Assembly (NCBI RefSeq): GCF_001541345.2 | Contig: NZ_LMVL02000001.1 | Span: 1,054,001 to 1,118,000 of the forward strand | Reading direction: 5' to 3' | DNA length: 64,000 nt | Source of the DNA: Gillisella vitis | Lineage (GTDB): Bacteria; Pseudomonadota; Alphaproteobacteria; Rhizobiales; Rhizobiaceae | Shown here: piece after piece, positions 38,219 through 45,858 of the stretch | Layout: each line of letters opens with the position of its first letter | Numbering within the stretch: the first letter of the stretch is position 1 | Position numbers and translations under genes: made by a program | Notes under the pieces: model-generated | What the model saw: only the letters and a program-made list of their open reading frames with translations | The model's database searches: none | What the model was told of the DNA's origin: nothing

Positions 38219-38964
38219 TGGAAAAGACCGATTTCCCTTCCGCCATTGTTACCGGTGCCGGTTCCGGCATTGGTCGTGCCATCGCGCTTCGGTTGGCCAA
38301 AGACGGCTACGGCGTGCTGGTCAACGATCTCGCCATTGACCGTGCCAAAGCCGTGGCCGATGAGATTACGGCGTCGGGCGGCAAGGCCTCTGCCTATGCT
38401 GGTGACGTTTCCCACGAGACGGAAGCGGCGGCCATCTGTGCTGCTGCGGTCACGGCCCATGGACCGGTTACACTGTTGGTCAACAATGCCGGTATCGCCC
38501 ATCAATCGCTGTTTGAACATCTTGAAGTCGCTGATTTCGACCGGATGTTTGCCGTGCATGTGCGCGGTAATTTCCTGATGACCCGCGCCGTGTTGCCAGC
38601 GATGCTGGAGCGGGGAGATGGTGTGATCGTCAATATCGCCTCGCAGCTCGGCCAGATCGGCGGCGTCGAACTGGTGCATTATTCCGGCGCCAAGGCGGCG
38701 ATCATCGGCATGACCAAGGCTTTGGCCCGCGAAGTGTCGGCCCGTGGCGTGCGCGTCAATGCGGTCGCCCCCGGCCCGATCAATACGCCGCTGGTTATGG
38801 GTCTGTCGGAAGACTGGCGGAATGCCAAACGCGCGCAATTGCCGCTTGGCCGGTTTGGCGAACCGGAGGAAGTGGCCGCCGCGGTCTCCTTCCTTGCCTC
38901 CAAGGATGCCGCCCTGTTCGTCGGCCAGACACTGGGGCCGAATTCCGGCGATGTGATGCTTTGA
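38215..38964 (+). CDS. Short-chain dehydrogenase/reductase 1
   Basis: A 249-residue SDR. The cofactor loop is TGAGSGIGRAIAL (near residue 13), followed by NNAGIAHQSL, the catalytic Ser in NIASQLGQ and the Tyr-Lys pair in HYSGAKAAIIG. The C-terminus ends without the usual VDGG block. It would oxidise or reduce an alcohol/ketone with NAD(P). It is coupled to the permease gene before it and followed by a second SDR after 19 bases. The substrate is unknown. Confidence 0.87.
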   Translation: MMEKTDFPSAIVTGAGSGIGRAIALRLAKDGYGVLVNDLAIDRAKAVADEITASGGKASAYAGDVSHETEAAAICAAAVTAHGPVTLLVNNAGIAHQSLFEHLEVADFDRMFAVHVRGNFLMTRAVLPAMLERGDGVIVNIASQLGQIGGVELVHYSGAKAAIIGMTKALAREVSARGVRVNAVAPGPINTPLVMGLSEDWRNAKRAQLPLGRFGEPEEVAAAVSFLASKDAALFVGQTLGPNSGDVML

Positions 38965-38983
38965 ACCGTGAAGGAAGAGAGCC

Positions 38984-39751
38984 ATGAGTAACCAGAACCA
39001 GCGGATCGTCATCATCACCGGAGCCGGGATTGGCATCGGAGCCGCCGCCGCCAAAGCCTTTGGTGCTCTTGGTGACCATGTTGTCGTCACAGATATTCTG
39101 GACGCCGAGGGCGAGGCGGTGGCGCAGGCCATTCGCGCTGCCGGTGGCTCGGCCGAGTTTCATCATTATGACGTGCGCTCGACACCGGCAGCCGATGCGC
39201 TGGTCGCCGATATCGAGGCACGGCTAGGCCGGATCGATGTGGTGGTCGCCAATGCCGGCATTGCGCATCGCGTCCCGCTGAAAGAACTGACCGACGAGAA
39301 ATGGGACCTGACCTTCGATATCGATCTCAAGGGCATTTTCCGCTTGGTGCGTGCGGCCACTCCTGGGATGCGCGCCCGCAAAAGCGGTGCGATTGTCGCG
39401 CTGTCGTCGATCATGGGCATTGCCTATGGCTGGGATGAGCATGTGCATTATTCCGCTGCCAAATCCGGGGTGGTCGGGCTGGTGCGCGGTCTGGCCGTCG
39501 AGCTTGCCCGCGAAGGGGTGCGGGTCAACGGCATTGCGCCGGGCTACATCCGCACCGCGCAATTGCTGTCGGAGGAAAATTCACTCGGGCCGGTGGGGGC
39601 CGAAAAGGCCGCCGAAATCATCCCGATGGGACGGCTCGGAACACCCGACGATATTGCCGATGTCATCACTTTCCTCGCCTCCAATGCGGCTCGCTACATG
39701 ACCGGCCAGGTGCTGGTCGTCGATGGAGGACTGCTGGTCGGGCGCTACTAA
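38984..39751 (+). CDS. Short-chain dehydrogenase/reductase 2
   Basis: A 255-residue classical SDR. TGAGIGIGAAAAKAF (near residue 12), VVANAGIAHRVPL, the Ser in LSSIMGIAYG, the Tyr-Lys pair in HYSAAKSGVVG and the late QVLVVDGG block are all present. A ribosome site AAGGAAGAG precedes the ATG. It resembles 3-oxoacyl-ACP reductase-like sugar or hydroxy-acid dehydrogenases. Together with SDR 1 it suggests that the transported compound carries a hydroxyl or keto group. Confidence 0.87.
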   Translation: MSNQNQRIVIITGAGIGIGAAAAKAFGALGDHVVVTDILDAEGEAVAQAIRAAGGSAEFHHYDVRSTPAADALVADIEARLGRIDVVVANAGIAHRVPLKELTDEKWDLTFDIDLKGIFRLVRAATPGMRARKSGAIVALSSIMGIAYGWDEHVHYSAAKSGVVGLVRGLAVELAREGVRVNGIAPGYIRTAQLLSEENSLGPVGAEKAAEIIPMGRLGTPDDIADVITFLASNAARYMTGQVLVVDGGLLVGRY

Positions 39752-39815
39752 AAAACAATCAACAACAACAAAAACCGGCAAAGCCGGATCGGGAACTCAA
39801 AACTGGAGAACTGCC

Positions 39816-41048
39816 ATGTCTTTAATGGAACTCAATCGTAGATCGCTTCTCAAACGCTCCACTGGCATGATGGCTTTGGCCATGGGGGCAGGCACGCCCT
39901 TTCTGTCGTCGCGGGCTGCCTATGCCCAGGCCACCAGCCTTGCCAGCCAGCAATTGCGCACCATCGGCCTTTCGGTGACGGTGCAGGAACGCATTCTCAA
40001 TGACTTCAAGAAAGCCTCCGGCGTTGGCGGCACATCCGGCACGGCGGCAACCTTTCCGGATGCGCAGACCAAGATCCTGTCCGGCTCCAAGGATTACGAC
40101 TGCTGGGAAATCATCGCCGAGCGCTTGCCGTCTATCGTGATGACCAACAATGTCGAGCCGGTGCCTGCCTCTGGCTTGAAAAACTGGGCGAATATCCGCG
40201 ACACCTTCACCAAGCCATCCGACAAATGGGACCTCAAGGCGCAAATCGTCGGGCAGATCTGGGCCGATGAAGGCCAGACGACGCTGAACATGGTGCCCGC
40301 CGTCTATAACTATGATTCCATCGGCTATAACCCGGATGTGGTTTCCGCCGAGGAAGCCAATAGCTGGGCGGCGATTTTCGATAAGAAGTGGAAGGGCAAG
40401 TCCGGCCTCAACACCGATCCGCTGATCGCCTTCGGTCAGGCAATCATGGCGATGAACACGCTTGGCCTGCTCAACGTCAAGAACCCCGGCAACCCGAGCG
40501 CCAAGGAAATTGACGAGGCGGCAGCCTTCCTGGTGTCGAAGAAGAAGGAAGGTCAGTTCCGGGCGCTGTGGGGCGATTTCGGCGAACTGGTCAACCTGAT
40601 GGCCTCGGGCGAAATGGTGGTTTGCGATGCCTGGCAACCGGCGGTCATGGCGGTGAAGGCGCAGGGCAAGCCTTGCAAATATGCGGTGCCGAAGGAAGGC
40701 TACCGCGCCTGGGCCATCGGTCCGTCGATGATTGCAGGCACCACCAACAAGGAAGCCGTCACTGCCTATGCCGATTACTGGTTGTCCGGCGAGCCGGGCA
40801 TCGCGGTGTCGGAGCAGGGGTATTATTCGCCCTCCACCAATATCAAAAGCGTCATGGCACCGGAAAAATATGCCTTCTGGTACGAGGGCAAGCCTTGGAC
40901 CGGCGCGCCGGAGCGCGGCATCAAGGAAGGCGACCTGCGCGATGGCGGCTCGCTGGAAGAGCGCGCCAAGAACGTCGCGTATTGGCATCAATGGCCGGAT
41001 GAATACGACCATCTGGTGCAGAAGTGGGACGAGTTCCTGAACGCCTGA
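39816..41048 (+). CDS. Spermidine/putrescine-type ABC importer, periplasmic binding protein
   Basis: A 410-residue solute-binding protein. The Tat-like signal NRRSLLKRS at residues 7-15 is followed by a hydrophobic run ending AAYAQA. The mature part is a PotD-like two-lobe protein (NYDSIGYNPDVV, YWLSGEPGIAVSEQGYYSP). CTGGAG before the ATG at 39816 decides the start over 39723, which would overlap SDR 2. It should serve the permeases at 36466 and 37373. A strong terminator-like hairpin follows directly. Confidence 0.88.
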   Translation: MSLMELNRRSLLKRSTGMMALAMGAGTPFLSSRAAYAQATSLASQQLRTIGLSVTVQERILNDFKKASGVGGTSGTAATFPDAQTKILSGSKDYDCWEIIAERLPSIVMTNNVEPVPASGLKNWANIRDTFTKPSDKWDLKAQIVGQIWADEGQTTLNMVPAVYNYDSIGYNPDVVSAEEANSWAAIFDKKWKGKSGLNTDPLIAFGQAIMAMNTLGLLNVKNPGNPSAKEIDEAAAFLVSKKKEGQFRALWGDFGELVNLMASGEMVVCDAWQPAVMAVKAQGKPCKYAVPKEGYRAWAIGPSMIAGTTNKEAVTAYADYWLSGEPGIAVSEQGYYSPSTNIKSVMAPEKYAFWYEGKPWTGAPERGIKEGDLRDGGSLEERAKNVAYWHQWPDEYDHLVQKWDEFLNA

Positions 41049-41056
41049 TGTGACGC

Positions 41057-41088
41057 GGGAAGACCGGCTGGCTCCGGTCTTCCCTTTT
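41057..41088 (+). terminator. Intra-operon intrinsic terminator/attenuator
   Basis: An 11-bp perfect stem GGGAAGACCGG/CCGGTCTTCCC with loop CTGGCT is followed by TTTT. It lies 9 bases after the binding-protein stop and 23 bases before the second ATPase gene. Partial termination here would lower expression of the downstream genes relative to the importer. Confidence 0.8.
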
Positions 41089-41110
41089 GATGCTGCACCG
41101 GAGAAAGCCG

Positions 41111-42220
41111 ATGATTTACGACCTGGAACTGATCGATGTGGGCAAGGTCTATGACAATGGCACCACGGCTGTCAGCGCCTTCAGCCTGGCGGTGAAGAAA
41201 GGTGAGTTCATCGCTTTTCTCGGCCCATCCGGCTGCGGTAAGACCACGACGCTGAGGATGATTGCCGGGTTCGAGGGCATTTCCTCTGGCGATATGATGA
41301 TCAAGGGCGTGCGGATGAACGATGTGCCGCCGCAGATGCGCCCGACAGCGACGATCTTTCAGAATTACGCGCTGTTTCCTCATATGAGTGTGCGCCGCAA
41401 CGTCGCGTATGGTCTTGAAGTCAAAGGCATGGCCAAGGCTGAGCGCGACCGCAAGGTGGAGCGGATCATCGCCACGCTTGGTCTTGAAGATATCGCTGAG
41501 CGCAAGCCGGAAAAGCTTTCCGGCGGCCAGCGCCAGCGGGTGGCGCTCGCGCGTGGGCTGGTGATCGAGCCGGATATTCTGCTGTTGGATGAGCCGCTGG
41601 GCGCGCTGGATGCCAATTTGCGCAAGGCGATCCAGAACGAGCTGAAAATCCTGCAAAGGACGCTGGGCGTTACCTTCATCTTCGTCACCCATGCGCAATC
41701 GGAGGCGCTGGCGCTGTCGGACCGGGTGGTGGTGATGAACCAGGGCCGTGTCGAGCAGGTCAGCCCGCCGCACCAGCTCTACACCCGGCCCGCCACACCC
41801 TTTGTGGCGCAATTCATTGGCCGAAACGCGATTTTCAAGGGGCATGCCCGTGCCGATGGCGCAGGCGACTTGCGGCTCGAGACCCCGGAAGGATTGCTCG
41901 CAGGCCTGGTCAATGGCCCGGTATCCGAAGGTGGCCTCGCCAATCTCGTCGTTCCCGCCGAGGCCATTCAGGTTCATCATGGAAACCGCGAACAGCTTGA
42001 CCGGGTGGCTGTGGCCCATGGTGGCAACGCGGTTCATGCCCGCATTCAACGCGCCGATGTCGTCGGTCATGTCTCGCATATTTCGGCGGTACTGGCAGAT
42101 GGTCGGTCGCTGGCTCTCGAGGCCCATGTCGAGAAATATCGCCCGGATGAGTTTCCGGTCGGCTCAGATGTGTTTCTGTCGTGGAAGCCTTCGGATGCCA
42201 CAATTATCGCCGCGCACTGA
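41111..42220 (+). CDS. Spermidine/putrescine-type ABC ATPase (canonical)
   Basis: A 369-residue PotA-type ATPase with Walker [11 protein letters not shown]-loop [10 protein letters not shown], signature [15 protein letters not shown], Walker [16 protein letters not shown] and an intact switch histidine in [14 protein letters not shown] domain follows. GGAGAAAG before the ATG at 41111 decides the start. No permease gene accompanies it, so it probably works with the permeases at 36466/37373, either alone or as a partner of the altered ATPase at 35406. Confidence 0.87.
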   Translation: MIYDLELIDVGKVYDNGTTAVSAFSLAVKKGEFIAFLGPSGCGKTTTLRMIAGFEGISSGDMMIKGVRMNDVPPQMRPTATIFQNYALFPHMSVRRNVAYGLEVKGMAKAERDRKVERIIATLGLEDIAERKPEKLSGGQRQRVALARGLVIEPDILLLDEPLGALDANLRKAIQNELKILQRTLGVTFIFVTHAQSEALALSDRVVVMNQGRVEQVSPPHQLYTRPATPFVAQFIGRNAIFKGHARADGAGDLRLETPEGLLAGLVNGPVSEGGLANLVVPAEAIQVHHGNREQLDRVAVAHGGNAVHARIQRADVVGHVSHISAVLADGRSLALEAHVEKYRPDEFPVGSDVFLSWKPSDATIIAAH

Positions 42221-42267
42221 CAGTTTTGCATCTGATCAAAAAGTCTTTATCAAAAGGAGAAAACACC

Positions 42268-43149
42268 ATGGCAAAGGAAATCTTTTGCAGCTTCGGCATC
42301 GACGTGGATGCGGTGGCCGGCTGGCTCGGCTCTTACGGCGGCGAGGATTCGCCAGATGATATTTCCCGTGGCCTGTTTGCCGGTGAAGTTGGTGCGCCGC
42401 GCCTGCTGAAACTGTTCGAACGTTTCGGCATCAAGACCACCTGGTTCATTCCCGGCCATTCCATCGAGACCTTTCCGGAACAGATGCAGGCCGTGGCCGA
42501 TGCCGGTCATGAAATCGGCATTCACGGCTATACCCATGAAAACCCGATTGCCATGACCCGCGAACAGGAAACTGAAGTGCTGGACAAGTGCATCGAGCTG
42601 GTCACCAAGCTGTCTGGCAAGCGTCCGACCGGCTATGTGGCGCCGTGGTGGGAGTTTTCCAATGTCACCAATGAGTTGCTGCTGGAACGGGGCATCAAAT
42701 ACGATCACTCGCTGATGCATAATGATTTCACGCCCTATTATGTGCGGGTCGGCGATAGCTGGACCAAGATCGACTATTCCAAAAAGCCCTCCGACTGGAT
42801 GGTGCCTTTGAAGCGTGGCCATGAGACCGACCTGATCGAAATCCCGGCCTCCTGGTATCTCGATGACCTGCCACCGATGATGTTCATCAAGAAATCACCC
42901 AACAGCCACGGTTTCGTCAATCCGCATGATATCGAGCAGATCTGGCGCGATCAGTTCGATTGGGTCTATCGTGAAATGGACTACGCGGTTTTCCCGATCA
43001 CCATTCACCCTGACGTTGCCGGACGTCCGCAGGTTCTGATGATGCTGGAGCGGTTGTTTGCCCATATGAGCAAGCATCCGGGGGTGAAATTCGTGACCAT
43101 GAACGAGATCGCCGACGATTTCGCCAAGCGCTTTCCGCGCACGAAGTAA
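42268..43149 (+). CDS. Polysaccharide-deacetylase-fold hydrolase, probable cyclic imide hydrolase
   Basis: A 293-residue NodB-homology protein of the HpPgdA/cyclic imidase branch. The metal ligands fall at Asp14 (FGIDVDAV), His86 and His90 (HGYTHE), the numbers known for Helicobacter PgdA. The known imidase of Pseudomonas putida YZ-26 belongs to this branch and has the same length. It has no signal peptide, against a cell-wall role. Imidases open cyclic imides such as succinimide to half-amides. The amidase at 45859 could then release ammonia and a dicarboxylate. AAAAGGAG precedes the ATG at 42268. Allantoinase-like or peptidoglycan deacetylase activity is the alternative. Confidence 0.78.
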   Translation: MAKEIFCSFGIDVDAVAGWLGSYGGEDSPDDISRGLFAGEVGAPRLLKLFERFGIKTTWFIPGHSIETFPEQMQAVADAGHEIGIHGYTHENPIAMTREQETEVLDKCIELVTKLSGKRPTGYVAPWWEFSNVTNELLLERGIKYDHSLMHNDFTPYYVRVGDSWTKIDYSKKPSDWMVPLKRGHETDLIEIPASWYLDDLPPMMFIKKSPNSHGFVNPHDIEQIWRDQFDWVYREMDYAVFPITIHPDVAGRPQVLMMLERLFAHMSKHPGVKFVTMNEIADDFAKRFPRTK

Positions 43150-43203
43150 CAAGACGGCGGGGGGCGGTGCTATGCCGTCCCTTGTCCGTGAAAGGAGATC
43201 GTT

Positions 43204-43536
43204 ATGTGTTCGCTTTGCGGTGTGATCGGCGGCAATGAGCATTGGGCCGACGCCGTGGCTCGCCCCGGTGTCTTCACCCGCAATGGCGAGCGGGTGGACC
43301 GCCGCCGTGAACGGATGAACCGGGTGAGCAGCGCCAACCGGGTACTGAAGGCCTACGGCCTGTCGCTATCCGACTGGCAGGGCTCATCCTATCTTCTGTC
43401 CAGCCTGACAGGAAAAACCGAGATCATCGAGGATCTCGGCCATCTCTGGTCGGTCGCTGAAAAAATGTCTGGTCGGGCCTGTGATCCGCTTGATCCGGTG
43501 CTGATCGCGCGGATGGAAACGGCCCGCAATGGCTGA
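43204..43536 (+). CDS. Small CxxC protein of unknown function
   Basis: A 110-residue protein that begins MCSLCGVIGG, a CxxC near the N-terminus that could bind zinc or iron. The rest is mostly helical with ERMNRVSSANRVLKAYGLSLSDWQGSSYLLSSLTG and no membrane segment. AAAGGAG precedes the ATG. Its end overlaps the COG0523 GTPase gene by 8 bases, so both are made together. I do not know the family; a small metal donor or acceptor for the GTPase or imidase is plausible from context only. Confidence 0.78.
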   Translation: MCSLCGVIGGNEHWADAVARPGVFTRNGERVDRRRERMNRVSSANRVLKAYGLSLSDWQGSSYLLSSLTGKTEIIEDLGHLWSVAEKMSGRACDPLDPVLIARMETARNG

Positions 43537-44545
43537 TGCAAGGCGCGCTATTCCCCAGTTCACGCCCGTCAATCTGCTGACTGGCTTCCTCGGCTCCGGC
43601 AAGACGACACTGCTCAAGCGCCTGCTATCAGACCCGGCGCTTGCCGATACGGCGGTGTTGATCAACGAGTTCGGGGAAATCGGCCTTGATCACGACCTGG
43701 TGGAAACGGTCGATGGCGATACGGTGCTTTTGCAATCCGGCTGCGTCTGCTGCACCATTCGCGGCGATCTGGCAGAGGCGGTGCGAACATTGCATGAACG
43801 CCGCGAGCGCGGCGAGATCGCGTCCTTTCGCCGGGTGATGATCGAAAGCACCGGCCTTGCCGATCCTTTTCCAATCTTATCGACGCTGAAAGCCGATCCG
43901 GTCCTGCGCCATCATTTTCGCCACGGCAATGTCATCACCACGGTCGATGCTATCAACGGTTTGGGGCAACTGGACGCTTATGGTGAATCGGCCCGGCAAG
44001 TGGCGATTGCCGACCGGTTGGTGATCACCAAAACCGATATGGCGGAGGCTTTTGAACAGCCTGATTTGACCGGACGATTGATGGCTCGTATCGCGTCGAT
44101 CAATCCCGATGCAGCGATAATTGCCGCCGTCGCCCCGGATTTTTCAGCCGCTAGCCTGCTGGAAGACGATGCCAGCCTGCACAGTTCCACTCTGCAATCG
44201 GCCAGCGGTTTTTACTGCGAAGCGCCAGCAGATGCTGGCCATAGCGGTGACTTCCGCTCCTTCGTGGTCACGGTTGACGAGCCAATCGATTGGACCGCTT
44301 TTGGCATCTGGTTGACCATGTTGCTCAACCGCCATGGCGCTAGGGTTATCCGGGTGAAGGGCATTTTGAACATCGCAGGCGAAGACCGACCCGTTGCCAT
44401 TCACGGCGTCCAGCATCTGGTGCATCCGCCGGTTCATATGGCCAGATGGCCATCCACGGATCGGCGTTCCCGGCTGGTCTTCATTGTTGATGGGCTGGAG
44501 ACGGCGCTGATCAGGCGGTCTTTTGAGGCCTTTGCGATAAAGTGA
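43529..44545 (+). CDS. COG0523 (CobW/YjiA-like) GTPase, probable metal chaperone
   Basis: A 338-residue G3E GTPase. Walker A GFLGSGKTTLLKRLL starts near residue 15, the metal-binding CxCC motif is GCVCCTI, ESTGLADPFPIL and TKTDMAE (guanine specificity) follow, and the C-terminal CobW domain has HGARVIRVKGILNIAGE. Members insert zinc, cobalt or iron into client enzymes. The client here is probably the neighbouring metallo-hydrolase at 42268. It overlaps the CxxC protein gene. It is not in a cobalamin cluster, so a cobW assignment is unlikely. Confidence 0.88.
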   Translation: MADARRAIPQFTPVNLLTGFLGSGKTTLLKRLLSDPALADTAVLINEFGEIGLDHDLVETVDGDTVLLQSGCVCCTIRGDLAEAVRTLHERRERGEIASFRRVMIESTGLADPFPILSTLKADPVLRHHFRHGNVITTVDAINGLGQLDAYGESARQVAIADRLVITKTDMAEAFEQPDLTGRLMARIASINPDAAIIAAVAPDFSAASLLEDDASLHSSTLQSASGFYCEAPADAGHSGDFRSFVVTVDEPIDWTAFGIWLTMLLNRHGARVIRVKGILNIAGEDRPVAIHGVQHLVHPPVHMARWPSTDRRSRLVFIVDGLETALIRRSFEAFAIK

Positions 44546-44617
44546 GAGCATGGATGGTGGCCTAAGTGTTATCGATTTACGGTTGCTGTATGAACAAGGC
44601 AGGAATTTCAAACCCGA

Positions 44618-45835
44618 ATGAATACCCATAATCCACCGACTTCCTTTCCTGCGCCCGTTCTTCATACCGAAGGCAAGCCGCGTCTTCGGGTGCTCGGCAC
44701 GGCGATTTCATTGCTGGAGCCGCTGCGCATTCAGGCGCAGCAGGATCTTGGCATCGATGTTGTGTTCGACAATAACGACTTCCTGACCACCCAGCACAAG
44801 GCGGCGCAGGCACCGGACAGTTACGACATCTACGATCAGTGCTTTCATAACCTGGATATCGTCTGGTACTGGCGCGCCATTCAGCCGATAGAATTGAAAC
44901 GGATCGACCTCTGGAACGAGATTTCCGATCTCACCAAGACCGGACGACTGGAGCCGAGCGCGCAACTGGGTAAGGGGGATGCGCCGGTCAAGAAACTGTT
45001 CGTCCAGCCGGATCTGTCGCTGGGAGAAAATCCAACCGGCCAAATTTCCATGCTGCCCACCACCCATAATTTCGACAGTTTCGCCTATCGGAGCGATCTG
45101 GTGAAAAACCCAAGGTCCGTATCCAGTTGGGCAAGCCTGCTGGAGGAGACCTGGGCAGGCCGGGTGGCGCTGGTGGATGAGCCGGCCATCGGTATCTTCG
45201 ATGCGGCCCTTGCTGCCGAGGCGGCGGGCCTGATGCGGTTCGACAATATCGGCAATATGACCGTGGACGAGATCGACCGGCTGATCGCCATCCTGACCGA
45301 GAAGAAAAAGTCCGGATTTTTCAGGGACTTCTGGCGCACCGCCGAGGATGCCGCAACCCTGATGGCCCGGGGTCGTACCGATATCCAGAGCATGTGGTCC
45401 ACAGGCATTACCATCCTGAGCGGCCAGGGCATGGCCGTGGAGCAGGCGGTGCCGGTGGAAGGCTACCGTGCGTGGCATGGCGGGCTTTGCCTGTCGCGCA
45501 GCCTTGAAGGCCGGATGCTGGATGTGGCCTATGACTATCTCAACTGGTGGATTTCCGGGTTGCCAGGCGCGGTTGTTGCACGGCAAGGCTATTATATGTC
45601 CACGCCGCAGCGCTCAAAGGCATATCTGAGTACGGCGGAATGGGATTATTGGTATGGCGGCCTGCCCGCCGCGCAGGATTTGCCCGGGCCGGATGGCGCG
45701 ATGCGGATCAAGGCTGGCGAAATCCGCAGCGGTGGGTCTTACTGGCAGCGTGCCAACCGTATCGCGGTGTGGAACACCACCATGGATGAACATAATTACC
45801 TGGTGCGTCGTTGGATTCAGCTGATGGCAGCCTAA
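44618..45835 (+). CDS. ABC-type solute-binding protein homologue without a signal peptide
   Basis: A 405-residue protein with the PotD-like binding fold (PTTHNFDSFAYRSDLVKNP, SWASLLEETWAGRVALVDEP, GYRAWHGGLCLSR, YLNWWISGLPGAVVARQGYYMS). It resembles the exported protein at 39816, but the N-terminus is polar (MNTHNPPTSFPAP) with no hydrophobic or twin-Arg segment. An in-frame TGA at 44591 rules out an upstream signal. It should therefore stay in the cytoplasm and may be a sensor, as NasS is for nitrate at 61640. A lost signal in an inactive duplicate is the alternative. Confidence 0.8.
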   Translation: MNTHNPPTSFPAPVLHTEGKPRLRVLGTAISLLEPLRIQAQQDLGIDVVFDNNDFLTTQHKAAQAPDSYDIYDQCFHNLDIVWYWRAIQPIELKRIDLWNEISDLTKTGRLEPSAQLGKGDAPVKKLFVQPDLSLGENPTGQISMLPTTHNFDSFAYRSDLVKNPRSVSSWASLLEETWAGRVALVDEPAIGIFDAALAAEAAGLMRFDNIGNMTVDEIDRLIAILTEKKKSGFFRDFWRTAEDAATLMARGRTDIQSMWSTGITILSGQGMAVEQAVPVEGYRAWHGGLCLSRSLEGRMLDVAYDYLNWWISGLPGAVVARQGYYMSTPQRSKAYLSTAEWDYWYGGLPAAQDLPGPDGAMRIKAGEIRSGGSYWQRANRIAVWNTTMDEHNYLVRRWIQLMAA

Positions 45836-45858
45836 TTATTGTATTGAAGGAGCAACCG

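Noticed and set aside
39822..41012. 396-codon minus-strand frame
   Set aside because: It is fully antisense to the binding-protein gene at 39816, which has a Tat signal and ribosome site.
40988..42127. 379-codon minus-strand frame
   Set aside because: Antisense to the canonical ABC ATPase gene at 41111.
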